Part shown: positions 17,471 to 25,782 of the stretch, one piece after another
Layout of the letters: each line of letters begins with the position of its first letter
Position numbering within the stretch: position 1 is the first letter of the stretch
Source: Sphingopyxis sp. UBA6723
GTDB taxonomy: Bacteria > Pseudomonadota > Alphaproteobacteria > Sphingomonadales > Sphingomonadaceae
Length of the DNA: 64,000 nucleotides
Reading direction: 5' to 3'
Assembly: GCF_002454115.1 (NCBI RefSeq)
Contig: NZ_DKIH01000013.1
Location: 545,676 to 609,675 of the forward strand
Made by a program: the position numbers and the translations under genes
Notes under the pieces: model-generated
The model's input: only the letters and a program-made list of their open reading frames with translations
Told to the model about the DNA's origin: nothing
The model's database searches: none

Positions 17471-19044
17471 CGCTTGTCCTCCACCGGTTTCAGGTCAAGA
17501 TCGTGATAATCCCAGCTGAAGTCGGCAATCTTGCTCACCGCCTTCATCGTCACGCCGGTGATCTTGCCGTCGGCATCGAGCGCGAAGGTGACATAGGTAG
17601 GCTCGATCGCCGGGTCGTCAAAATCGGTGACGAAGCTGTCATATTGCCAATGTTTCAGGCGTCCCGCCATCCGCGGCGTCGAGGTGAAGTCGATCGTCAG
17701 CCCGGTCGTCGCCGACCCGATGACCACATCGCCATACCAGGGATCGCGGTAGCGCCCGGCATAGCCCGCCAGCGAAAGCGAGGGACCGCTTTTCGCTGGC
17801 GATGCCTGCGTCTGTTTCAGATATTCCACCCCGCCCGCGAGCCGTGATTGATACCAATCCTCCCATTTTTCGATCCAGCCATAATCGGGTTGATCGAGAT
17901 AATGGTCGAGCAGATCGAAATAGAGGCCGAGGAGCATCCCGCTGTCTTCGCTGTTCATCATGATCGCAAAGCCGACATTCTTGTCGGGGATCATCACGAC
18001 GCGGGTGATCGATCCGAACACCCCGCCGCTGTGCTGGATGATGCGGTGGCCGCGATAGTCCTGCACCTGCCAGCCGAGCGCATAGGCTTGCTGGTTCGGC
18101 TGCGCCGGTTTCAGGCTGTCGGGCAGCGGGGTGATCGGCATCGGCGTGACCGGCGCCCACATTTCCCTCGCCTGTTTTTCGCTGAACAGCCGCTTGCCGT
18201 TGGGCAGCGCGCCATAAGCGAGCTGGATCTTGAGCCATGCGGCCATATCGTCGGCGCTGAGCGCCAGCCCGCCCGCGGGCGCACCATTGCGGCCCAGCTC
18301 GTCGCGTTCGTTCAGCGCCTGCTGCGGGCCGAGACCGCGCAGCGCGCCGGACAGCCGCGCGTGCGGCCATGACCGATTGGGGATGCGGAAGCGGTCCTCG
18401 CTGTCGGTCGTCCCGTCGCGCATCCCGCCGGGGCGCAGAAGGCGATCGCGCATGAACACTTCCCACGTCTTGCCGGTGACCTCTTCGATCAGCTGACCCG
18501 CCACCGCATAGAGGATATTGTCATAGGCGTAAGCCGAGCGGAAACTGGTCTGCGGCTTGAGGTAAGCGACCCGCTCGACCGTCTGTTTGCGGGTCAAGTT
18601 GGTGCGCGGCACGAACATGAGATCGCCCTGCCCCAGCCCCAGCCCGCTGCGGTGGACGAGCAGGTCGCGGATCGTAATCTCACGCGTCACCCACGCGTCG
18701 TACATGCGGAACCACGGCATATGTTTGATGACCGGATCGTCCCACGCAATCTTGCCCTCGTCGACCAGGATCGCGAGCGCCGCCGCGGTCATCGCCTTGC
18801 CGGTCGATCCGGTCTGGAACAGCGTTTGTTTATCGACCGGCGCACGTTCGCCGAGCTTGCGAACACCCCAACCGCGCGACAGCGTCGTCTTGCCATTCTC
18901 GACGATCGCGATCGACACGCCAGGCGCGCCGACCTTCTGGCGCAAGGTCTCGACCGTTTCCACGATGTCCTTCGGCGGTTCGGCCCAGGCGGGCGCCGCG
19001 ACCGACAGCATCAATGACAGAGCAAGCAGGCGGACGGCTTTCAT
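17467..19044 (-). CDS. Serine hydrolase, beta-lactamase/DD-peptidase (S12) family, secreted
   Basis: Penicillin-binding-protein-like serine hydrolase (class C beta-lactamase, DD-peptidase and D-aminopeptidase group). The start at 19044 gives a clear signal peptide ending A-P-A-W-A; the frame is open upstream but that part overlaps the YkvI gene. Motifs: S-T-G-K (nucleophile Ser and Lys) about residue 83, Y-A-Y-D-N in the Tyr-x-Asn position, and H-S-G-G late in the domain. After the catalytic domain (about 35-395) there is a C-terminal beta-rich extension of about 110 residues, as in many periplasmic S12 proteins. It overlaps its upstream and downstream neighbours by 4 bp each. In this context a role in cleaving D-amino-acid peptides fits better than antibiotic resistance. 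Confidence 0.9.
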   Translation of the reverse strand: MKAVRLLALSLMLSVAAPAWAEPPKDIVETVETLRQKVGAPGVSIAIVENGKTTLSRGWGVRKLGERAPVDKQTLFQTGSTGKAMTAAALAILVDEGKIAWDDPVIKHMPWFRMYDAWVTREITIRDLLVHRSGLGLGQGDLMFVPRTNLTRKQTVERVAYLKPQTSFRSAYAYDNILYAVAGQLIEEVTGKTWEVFMRDRLLRPGGMRDGTTDSEDRFRIPNRSWPHARLSGALRGLGPQQALNERDELGRNGAPAGGLALSADDMAAWLKIQLAYGALPNGKRLFSEKQAREMWAPVTPMPITPLPDSLKPAQPNQQAYALGWQVQDYRGHRIIQHSGGVFGSITRVVMIPDKNVGFAIMMNSEDSGMLLGLYFDLLDHYLDQPDYGWIEKWEDWYQSRLAGGVEYLKQTQASPAKSGPSLSLAGYAGRYRDPWYGDVVIGSATTGLTIDFTSTPRMAGRLKHWQYDSFVTDFDDPAIEPTYVTFALDADGKITGVTMKAVSKIADFSWDYHDLDLKPVEDKR

Positions 19045-20162
19045 GGGACGGTCTCCATTCGAACGGGAGCGGGGCGCAGCAGGCGCCAGACGCCGATGGT
19101 AAGCAGCGGCGCGACAAAGACGATCAGGAACAGCCAAGCGAGGAAGCGGTAGCCGCTGGCGATCAGGTCGACGAGACCGATGCGCGCTGCAACGAACATG
19201 CAGCCGATTAGAATGACCCCGCCGATCGCGGCGCGCGCGCCAGTGCCGAGCGGCGGGCGACCGCGCGCCTCGACGACCCCCGACACGCGTTCGTTGATGG
19301 CATGGATCGCGCCGACGCCGCTTTCGAGCAGCGCGGCAAAGATCATCAGCTGAAACAGGATGTGGAACCCCGGCACCGCCATCTGGCGGAGCAGAAAGTC
19401 CGAGGGCAAGGTCTCCGCGCCGATCGCCGGGTAAAAGGCCATCATCGCGACGAAAAACAGGATCGCGGGCAGCATCGTCAGCGGCCCGGCGATGATTCCC
19501 GCGACGACCGCATCGCGCTGGCTGGTCAAGTGGCGCAGCACCGGCAGGATGATCACCGCGCCGACGATATTGTAACTGGCGTAGGTCAGCCCGCCCGCGA
19601 CCCAATTGCCCGACGGCGGCGGGGCATTGGCGAACCCTTCTGCGATCAAGCCGCCGAAGCTGGTCAGCGCAAAGATCAGGAACAGCGCATAAACCGCGTA
19701 GATCAGCATCGAGGCATATTTGAACAGCGTCTCGACAGTGTCGGTCCCGAAGGCGGTGAAGGCAACGATACTGGTGGCAAGTAGGATGGAACCGGCAAGT
19801 TCGGGCCAGCCAAAGGTCGCGGCGCCGATCGCACCCGCCGCGGCACCGAATACCGCAAGGATCAGGATGACAAAAATCAGATAGGCCAGCTCGAAGGCGA
19901 CCCAGCCTGGCCCAAGCAGCCGCTGAAAAAACGCACGATAGTCATAGGCGCCCATCTTGCGCGCCAGCGCGAAAGTGATCGCCGCAACGACGCTCCAGAT
20001 CAAGGTCGCGAGCAGCATGGCCGACAGCCCGCCCCACGGCCCCGACGGCACAAAATACTCGGCCAGTTCGCGGCCGGTAGCATAACCACCGCCGATGATG
20101 ACCGCTTTCAGCGCCAGCCCGGGCAGCAGGAAGCGCTGGAACCAGCTAGAATTGGACGGCAT
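19041..20162 (-). CDS. YkvI-like integral membrane protein, putative transporter
   Basis: Polytopic inner-membrane protein of about 373 residues with 10-11 hydrophobic helices, resembling the YkvI family (COG3949), which is distantly related to amino-acid/cation symporters. The N-terminal G-G-G-Y-A-T-G-R-E stretch in the first helix is typical of that group and resembles the unwound helix of LeuT-fold transporters. The start at 20162 is preceded by GAGG. It sits between dgcN and the serine hydrolase and overlaps the latter (ATGA). By context it is a candidate uptake system for an amino acid or small peptide released by the neighbouring hydrolases; the substrate is not known. Confidence 0.82.
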   Translation of the reverse strand: MPSNSSWFQRFLLPGLALKAVIIGGGYATGRELAEYFVPSGPWGGLSAMLLATLIWSVVAAITFALARKMGAYDYRAFFQRLLGPGWVAFELAYLIFVILILAVFGAAAGAIGAATFGWPELAGSILLATSIVAFTAFGTDTVETLFKYASMLIYAVYALFLIFALTSFGGLIAEGFANAPPPSGNWVAGGLTYASYNIVGAVIILPVLRHLTSQRDAVVAGIIAGPLTMLPAILFFVAMMAFYPAIGAETLPSDFLLRQMAVPGFHILFQLMIFAALLESGVGAIHAINERVSGVVEARGRPPLGTGARAAIGGVILIGCMFVAARIGLVDLIASGYRFLAWLFLIVFVAPLLTIGVWRLLRPAPVRMETVP

Positions 20163-20181
20163 CGGTTAATTCCTCGCTTGC

Positions 20182-20282
20182 GCCCCTGCGAAGGCAGGGG
20201 CCCATCACCTGCTCCATCATTCTCAACAGCCGCTCGCCGGATTTCGCAAAGGCCGGAGATGGGCCCCTGCCTTGGCAGGGGC
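20182..20282. repeat. Paired inverted REP-like palindromes between dgcN and YkvI gene
   Basis: Two inverted 25-bp units: 20182-20206 (GCCCCTGCGAAGGCAGGGGC then CCATC) and 20258-20282 (GATGG then GCCCCTGCCTTGGCAGGGGC). Each can form its own hairpin and the two can pair with each other. A related arrangement occurs at 49870-49944. It could weaken or stabilise the operon mRNA between dgcN and the downstream genes. Confidence 0.75.
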
Positions 20283-20296
20283 ACAAAAACGGGCCA

Positions 20297-21337
20297 TCAT
20301 GCGAGAATATTTTCGACGAGCGCGTCGAAGGAGGCGCCGCCACGGATCGGGTCGGTGACGGGCAATCCAAACCGCTGGCGCTCCGCCGCCATGAGCGCTT
20401 CGGCGGCGTCGGCGTCATAACTCGATGTATTGAGGCTGACCCCGCCGCAGCGGATCGCCGGATTGGTCCGGCCGCCGAGGCGGATCGTCAGGTCGATAAC
20501 CTCCTCGATCGACGGCAGCGCAAAGCTCTCCATGCCCAGGATCACCTTGCGCGTCGGATCGTGACAGACGACGAACACATCGGGCTGGCTGCCGTGGAGC
20601 AGCCCGAGCGACACGGCGGCATAGGCGGGATTGAAGATCGACCCCTGACCTTCGATCAAGTCCCAATGATCAGCGGGCGCATCGGGGCTGAGAATCTCTG
20701 CCGCCCCCGCCTCGAAATCGGAGACCACGGCGTCCATCGGCATGCCACCGCCCGCAATCATGATCCCCGTCTGGCCGGTGGCGCGAAAGTCCGCATCGAT
20801 GCCGCGTTCGACGAACGCGCGGTGCAGCGCCAGCGCGGTATATTTCTTGCCGAGCGCGCAGTCGGTGCCGACCGTCAGCAAGCGCTTGCCGCTGCGTTTG
20901 CGGCCCGTTCCAATAGGGATCGCGGGCGGCGGGGTGCGCACGTCGATGAGACGCTGCCCGGTGCGCTTCGCCGCCTCGGCCAGCGCGGGCAGGCTCGCCA
21001 GCCGGACGTGCAGCCCGCTGACGATGTCCAGCCCCGCCTCCATCGCCTCGACCAGCGCGGCGATCCAGCTGTCGCCGATCACCCCGCCCTGGTTGGCGAC
21101 GCCAATCACCAGCGACCGCGCCCCCGCCGCCCGCGCTTCAGCAGGCGACATCGGCGGCAGGCCGGTGGTGACGGTGCAGCCGCCGATCGCCAGCTCACCG
21201 ACGCAGCGATCCGCCGCCCAATCGGCCAGACCAAAGGCGGTCTTGGCATAGCCCGCCTCGGTCGTGTCGCCGAGGAACAGCAGATAGGGCTGCGGCAGGG
21301 TCAGGCTGCTCTCCAGCCTGCCGGTGGGCGCGTTCAT
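20297..21337 (-). CDS. dgcN: DgcN-like N-acetyltransferase of D-glutamate catabolism (DUF1611)
   Basis: DUF1611 family protein. DgcN in marine Pseudoalteromonas acetylates D-glutamate, and the DgcA epimerase encoded nearby here then converts N-acetyl-D-Glu to N-acetyl-L-Glu. The 346 residues have an N-terminal Rossmann-like half (F-L-G-D-T-T-E-A-G-Y-A-K-T) and a C-terminal P-loop-like half with G-T-D-C-A-L-G-K-K at 157-165. Start: ATG at 21337 has GGAG nine bases upstream; a TTG at 21361 overlapping the TonB receptor stop is the alternative (354 residues). Fourth product type in a cluster of D-amino-acid enzymes. The family call is firm; the substrate is taken from the family, not shown here. 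Confidence 0.87.
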   Translation of the reverse strand: MNAPTGRLESSLTLPQPYLLFLGDTTEAGYAKTAFGLADWAADRCVGELAIGGCTVTTGLPPMSPAEARAAGARSLVIGVANQGGVIGDSWIAALVEAMEAGLDIVSGLHVRLASLPALAEAAKRTGQRLIDVRTPPPAIPIGTGRKRSGKRLLTVGTDCALGKKYTALALHRAFVERGIDADFRATGQTGIMIAGGGMPMDAVVSDFEAGAAEILSPDAPADHWDLIEGQGSIFNPAYAAVSLGLLHGSQPDVFVVCHDPTRKVILGMESFALPSIEEVIDLTIRLGGRTNPAIRCGGVSLNTSSYDADAAEALMAAERQRFGLPVTDPIRGGASFDALVENILA

Positions 21338-21357
21338 CGTTTCCAACTCCAATCCGC

Positions 21358-23544
21358 TCAATAAGCCAGGTCGAGCGCAACACCGACGGTTCGCGGCTGG
21401 AGCGGCGAAATGCCAAGGAAGCTGGGTTGATTGAGCCCATTGGCAAAAGTCGAGCGCGCCATCTCACCCTGATTGTCGAGCAGGTTGCGGGCATAGGCAC
21501 GCAAAGTCCAATGATCGTTGAAGGTGATCGAGGCGTTGAGATCGACCGACGTATAGGGCTTGGCCGTCGCGACCAGCGGATCGCTTTCGACCAGCGACAG
21601 GCGGCTGCTGGCGTGGCGGATGCCGGCCCCGAAGCTACCCTTGTTGCCACCGCCTAGTTCGAATTCATAGTCGGCGCGCAGCGCGCCGCTGAATTTCGGT
21701 ACCGCGGGCAGACGGTCGCCATCGGCGCCGCTGATGTCGGGCACATCCTCGCTGAGCGTGGCGTCGGTGTAGCTGCCGGTGGCGCTGATCGTCAGCCCGG
21801 GGGTCGGGCGCAGCGCAAAGCTGCCCTCAATCCCCTTGCTGCGCGCCTTGCCGCCGTTCGCACCGCCCGACACGCCGCCGAACGAACGCACGACCTGGAT
21901 GTCGGTCCAGTCCATCAGGAACAGCGCGACATCGACCGACACCAAACGATCGGCAAAGTCGGCTTTCAGCCCGATTTCATAGTTCTTCATGCGGTCGGCA
22001 TCGACCGTCGGCGGCACGTTGGGAACGATGACGTTCGGCCCGCCGGGACGATAGCCGGTCGCGAGGCGCGCATAGAGCATCGCGTCGTCATTGATGTGGA
22101 ACTGCGGGCTGATCGAATAGGTGAAGACGCTTTCCGCCGATGTGCCGGGATCATCGGCCTGCGGAACGATCGCCCCCGAGCTGATCTGGCGGAACGTCTG
22201 CTTGTTGCGCGCCCAGCGCAGACCGCCGGTGATTTCGAACTGGTCGCTGAGCTTGAAGGTGCCGTTCCCGAAGATCGCATATTCCTTGTATGTCGCGGGC
22301 AGCCCGACGATCGCCAGCGGATCGAGCCCGGGGATCGGATTGCCAGCCATGTCGAACGAGCGAACCAGCTGTGCATTGCTGGTGGTTTCATCGGTGAAGA
22401 AGCCGCCAATCAGCCATTCGAACCGTCCGCCGCTCGGCGAGGCAAGGCGCAGCTCCTGCGTCCATTTCTTGAGGCCGAGATCGAGCGAGAACGGTGTGAT
22501 GCCCGGCGGCACCGCGCCGCCGGTCAGCAGCGGAAACAGCACGCCAAAGGCATAGCTGGCATCTTGCAGCTGCGCGCTCTGCGTTTTGCTGTACGTTGTC
22601 GCCGACGTCAGTGTCGCGGCGCCAAAATCGTAATCGAGCGTTGCCGAATAATAGTCGAGATCGACGTCGAACGATTCGGGGACGAAATTGTTGAACGACC
22701 GACCATCACCCAGCCGCTGTCCGGTCAGGTCGGCGGCGTAGAGGGCGTTGCCCTCGGAATCGAGCGACTGCCAGATCCCGGCCAGCTTCACGCTGAATTC
22801 GGGCGTCGGCGTCCACAGCAGCGCCGCGCGGCCGCCGCGCTGTTCATAATCATTCTGGTCCTTCAGCGCGGCATTGTTGACGCTGTCGACCCAGCCCGGG
22901 GTGCTGCGCCAGGCGAAGCTGCCGCTCACCGCCAGCTTGTCCTGCACGATCGGCACATTGACCATCACCTGCGCGCCCCAGCCGAGCCCATCGCCGCCCT
23001 TGATCGCGAAACCTTCAACCCCCGCCTTGACGCTGAAGGCATTGGTGTTCGGCTGGACCGTGACATATTTTACCAGGCCGCCGATCGAACTAGCGCCATA
23101 AAGCGTACCCTGCGGCCCTTTCAGCACCTCGATCCGCTCCAGATCATAGGGCATCAGGTCGATCGTGAACGCCCCGGCCCGGTTGTAGATCGCGCTCGAT
23201 CCCACCGGTGCGTCATCCAGATAGATGCCGACGGTCTGGCTCGAGTTCAGCGGCGCAACGCCGCGCAGCGTGATCGTCGTCTGACCGGGCGTACCGCCGT
23301 TGCTGACATTCATGCCGGGGACGTAACCCGCATAGTCAACGAGCGATGCCGAGCCTTGTTGCTGAAGCGCCTCGCCGTTCACCACGGCGATGGCGATCGG
23401 CACGTCCTGCACGTTCTGAACGCGCTTTTGCGCGGTCACGACGATTTCGCCTGCCGCCTCAACCGCGCCGGCTTCCTGCGCCTGCACCGGCATTGCGGCG
23501 ATCAATGCGGTGATACTCGCCGCGAAATATAGTCCCTTGTTCAT
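21358..23544 (-). CDS. TonB-dependent outer membrane receptor
   Basis: Outer-membrane active transporter of 728 residues. It has a signal peptide ending P-V-Q-A-Q-E, a TonB-box-like V-V-T-A-Q-K-R, a plug domain (about 45-160, with G-I-Y-L-D-D-A-P-V and G-P-Q-G-T-L-Y-G-A-S-S-I-G-G) and a barrel ending in an aromatic residue (L-D-L-A-Y). The ribosome site GGGGGTAAG precedes ATG 23544; it begins 4 bp after the M19 gene ends. It belongs to the large catechol/vitamin-type receptor group expanded in sphingomonads. Its place between an M19-family protein and dgcN suggests import of peptides or muropeptides rather than iron chelates, by inference. Confidence 0.94.
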   Translation of the reverse strand: MNKGLYFAASITALIAAMPVQAQEAGAVEAAGEIVVTAQKRVQNVQDVPIAIAVVNGEALQQQGSASLVDYAGYVPGMNVSNGGTPGQTTITLRGVAPLNSSQTVGIYLDDAPVGSSAIYNRAGAFTIDLMPYDLERIEVLKGPQGTLYGASSIGGLVKYVTVQPNTNAFSVKAGVEGFAIKGGDGLGWGAQVMVNVPIVQDKLAVSGSFAWRSTPGWVDSVNNAALKDQNDYEQRGGRAALLWTPTPEFSVKLAGIWQSLDSEGNALYAADLTGQRLGDGRSFNNFVPESFDVDLDYYSATLDYDFGAATLTSATTYSKTQSAQLQDASYAFGVLFPLLTGGAVPPGITPFSLDLGLKKWTQELRLASPSGGRFEWLIGGFFTDETTSNAQLVRSFDMAGNPIPGLDPLAIVGLPATYKEYAIFGNGTFKLSDQFEITGGLRWARNKQTFRQISSGAIVPQADDPGTSAESVFTYSISPQFHINDDAMLYARLATGYRPGGPNVIVPNVPPTVDADRMKNYEIGLKADFADRLVSVDVALFLMDWTDIQVVRSFGGVSGGANGGKARSKGIEGSFALRPTPGLTISATGSYTDATLSEDVPDISGADGDRLPAVPKFSGALRADYEFELGGGNKGSFGAGIRHASSRLSLVESDPLVATAKPYTSVDLNASITFNDHWTLRAYARNLLDNQGEMARSTFANGLNQPSFLGISPLQPRTVGVALDLAY

Positions 23545-23548
23545 TGTC

Positions 23549-24691
23549 TTACCCCCAGACTTGCGCCAGCAGGCGGCGGAAATTGCCCCCTAACACGGCG
23601 GTGATGTTGTCGTTTGAATATCCTCGGCGGATCAGTTCATCGGTCAGGTCGAAGACCTTCAAAGGATGATCGAACCCGTCGATGTCGATCTTGTCGCGAA
23701 AGGCGTAGCTGCCCTTGTAGGCGCCCTTGAGCAGCGCATATTCGTCGGGCTTCATGTCGTCATAGCCGTGCAGGTCGGCGTCCGATCCGATCCCGACATG
23801 ATCGATCCCGACCAGCTTGGCGACATGGTCGATATGGTCGGCCATATGTCCGACATTGGTCGGATCGGAGGTGCGAACAAACATCCGGACCCCGGTGATG
23901 CCCATCACCCCGCCTTTGGCCGCCAGCGCCTTGATCGCCGCGTCGGTCTTGACCCGCGGATGATCGACCAGCGCACGCGCATTGCTGTGGGTGATCGCGA
24001 TCGGCCCCTTGGCGATGGCGATGGCATCGAGCGTCGTCTGGTCGCCGCAATGCGACACATCCACAAGCATATGCTGCTTTTCCATCTCGGCGATGATCGC
24101 GGCGCCATAATCGCTGACCCCACCGTCGACCCGTTCGGTGCTTCCCGAACCGATCAGATTCTGGCTGTTATAGGTCAGCTGCGCACAGCGCAGGCCAAGG
24201 CGGCGGAACAGCGCGACATCCTCGATCTTCTCAAAATGCTCGGCATTCTGGATGCCCATGATGACGGCGCATTTCTTATCGGCCTTCGCACGATCGAGAT
24301 CGGCAACGCCATCGACCAGGGTGAAGACATGGCTGTTGCGCCCGGCAAAACCCTGCCAGCCCGCGAGAAATGTCAGCGCCTGTTCTTTTGCATCCGGACC
24401 GCCCAGACCATAGGCATTGTGAAAGCCCGTGATACCGCTGGCCTTGAACTCTACCGCCTCGGCATCGGTCAAACGGTGGGTGATATAGTCGGTCGACAGG
24501 GTGATCTTGAGCGGCGCCAGCATGTCGATGACGAGCGACGAGGCCACCAGGTCGACCGCGCGGCGCGAGTAGCGGCGCCCCGGCGCCGCCGCAAAGGCAA
24601 ACGCTCCGCGGTTGATCATCGGCGCAGACACAGCAGCCCCCACCACGCCCGCCACCATGGCGCGGCGCGTCAGCGGGAATGATCGACTCAT
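23549..24691 (-). CDS. M19 dipeptidase-family protein with altered metal site, Tat signal
   Basis: Member of the membrane dipeptidase family with a twin-arginine signal (L-T-R-R-A-M-V-A-G-V-V-G-A-A), so it is exported folded. ATG 24691 follows GGAGGGTGGA; the GTG 12 codons... upstream at 24703 is part of that site. The domain keeps V-D-V-S-H (His214), A-I-T-H-S-N (His235) and D-H-V-G-I-G-S-D. But the first metal motif, normally D-G-H-x-D, reads D-M-L-A-P at 56-60, and the bridging Glu position reads Gln148 (G-I-Q-N). Two of the usual zinc sites therefore look incomplete. It may bind one metal, have a different activity, or be catalytically dead. First gene of the leftward operon with the TonB receptor and dgcN. 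Confidence 0.87.
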   Translation of the reverse strand: MSRSFPLTRRAMVAGVVGAAVSAPMINRGAFAFAAAPGRRYSRRAVDLVASSLVIDMLAPLKITLSTDYITHRLTDAEAVEFKASGITGFHNAYGLGGPDAKEQALTFLAGWQGFAGRNSHVFTLVDGVADLDRAKADKKCAVIMGIQNAEHFEKIEDVALFRRLGLRCAQLTYNSQNLIGSGSTERVDGGVSDYGAAIIAEMEKQHMLVDVSHCGDQTTLDAIAIAKGPIAITHSNARALVDHPRVKTDAAIKALAAKGGVMGITGVRMFVRTSDPTNVGHMADHIDHVAKLVGIDHVGIGSDADLHGYDDMKPDEYALLKGAYKGSYAFRDKIDIDGFDHPLKVFDLTDELIRRGYSNDNITAVLGGNFRRLLAQVWG

Positions 24692-24724
24692 TCCACCCTC
24701 CACTCTCGAAATTTACACTTTCAC

Positions 24725-24753
24725 GACTATTGTCCTAATCAGAAAATAGTCAA
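24725..24753 (-). promoter_or_regulatory. Promoter/operator element A, upstream of M19-TonB-dgcN operon
   Basis: Bases 24733-24753 match 27863-27883 at 18 of 21 positions. The core on the + strand is TCCTAATCAGAAAATAGTC. An inverted repeat GACTAT (24725-24730) / ATAGTC (24746-24751) flanks it. On the minus strand it contains a TTGACT -35-like hexamer followed about 17 bp later by ATAGTC. It ends 34 bp before the M19 start. Probably a promoter with an overlapping operator for the XRE-cupin regulator. Confidence 0.65.
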
Positions 24754-24777
24754 CCCATTTAGGACATCAAACTGTCG

Positions 24778-25782
24778 TTATCCCCAAATTTCTGCCGGGC
24801 AATGGATCATCCCATCGCGATATTCGACGCCCGGCGCTCGATCACGCGCGAGGAAGGTCGGCCCATCGAGATCGACGATGTCGCACAGCTGGCCCAGCAC
24901 GAACGACGGGGCCATCGACAGGCTGGTCCCCATCATGTTGCCGACCATGACGTCGAGCCCCAGTTTTCGCGCCTGCCGCGCGATCGCCAGCCCCTCGGTC
25001 AGCCCGCCGCACTTATCGAGCTTGATGTTCACGACATCGAAGCGGCCGACCAGCGTCGCGGTATCGGCAAGTGTCACCGCGCTTTCGTCGGCGACGAACG
25101 GCAGCGGCCGTTTCAACCCGTCGAGATCGGCCTCGCGCCCGCGCTTCAGCGGCTGTTCGAGCTGCGCGATGCGGGTCTGAACCAGCACTGGCAGCAGTTC
25201 GGCGAGGGTCGCGACATCATAGCCCTGATTGGCATCGACCCCGATCCACGCATGCGGGCGCGCGGTGCGGATCGCGACGACTCGAGCGATGTCGTCGCTC
25301 AGATCCCCGGTCAGCTTGACCTTTATCGGCGCGTCGGGATCGATCGCCAACGCGGCTTTCGCCATATTGCCTGCGCTATCAGCGCCGAGCGTCAGCGTCG
25401 AGGGCAGTGCGCGGGGTGGTTTCAATCCCGCCAGTTCCCATACCGGCCGCCCCGTTTGCTTCGCTTCCAGATCCCAAAAGGCGCAGTCGAGCGCATTGCG
25501 CGCCCCGCCCGGCGGCAGCAGTTGCTGCAAATCCGCCCGCGTCGCACCAGCCTCGATCGCATCGCGGACGCGCGTCGCTTCGGCCAGCATATGGTCGATA
25601 TCGTCGTCCAGATAATAGACCCCCGCCCCCTCGCCGCGCCCGACATGCCTGCCGTCGGACAGTTCGGCGACGAGCAGCGCGGTTTCGGTGAAGACATGCC
25701 CCGAAATGCGGAACGGCTGGTGGTAGGGAAACCGCTCGACCCGAAGGTCGAGCGTCAGTTCCTGCGTCATTTGCAGCGCCAT
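24778..25782 (-). CDS. dgcA: DgcA-like N-acyl-amino-acid racemase / dipeptide epimerase (enolase superfamily)
   Basis: Enolase-superfamily epimerase of the MLE/dipeptide-epimerase group; DgcA interconverts N-acetyl-D- and L-glutamate, and relatives epimerise L-Ala-D/L-Glu. The catalytic features are in place: K-V-K (first Lys pair) near residue 150, metal ligands in G-V-D-A-N-Q-G, Q-L-E-Q-P and V-A-D-E-S, and the second Lys in N-I-K-L-D-K. 334 residues from ATG 25782, which shares one base with the stop of the upstream serine hydrolase (TGATG); an ATG at 25770 is possible. The open frame further upstream is antisense-free noise overlapping that hydrolase. The pairing with dgcN in one cluster supports D-glutamate use. 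Confidence 0.88.
   Translation of the reverse strand: MALQMTQELTLDLRVERFPYHQPFRISGHVFTETALLVAELSDGRHVGRGEGAGVYYLDDDIDHMLAEATRVRDAIEAGATRADLQQLLPPGGARNALDCAFWDLEAKQTGRPVWELAGLKPPRALPSTLTLGADSAGNMAKAALAIDPDAPIKVKLTGDLSDDIARVVAIRTARPHAWIGVDANQGYDVATLAELLPVLVQTRIAQLEQPLKRGREADLDGLKRPLPFVADESAVTLADTATLVGRFDVVNIKLDKCGGLTEGLAIARQARKLGLDVMVGNMMGTSLSMAPSFVLGQLCDIVDLDGPTFLARDRAPGVEYRDGMIHCPAEIWG

Noticed and set aside
17467..19044. Class C beta-lactamase (antibiotic resistance)
   Set aside because: The S-T-G-K motif is shared by many S12 hydrolases; the long C-terminal extension and neighbours point to peptide metabolism.
22096..23532. 478-codon open frame on the plus strand
   Set aside because: Antisense to the TonB receptor, no ribosome site and no recognisable domain.
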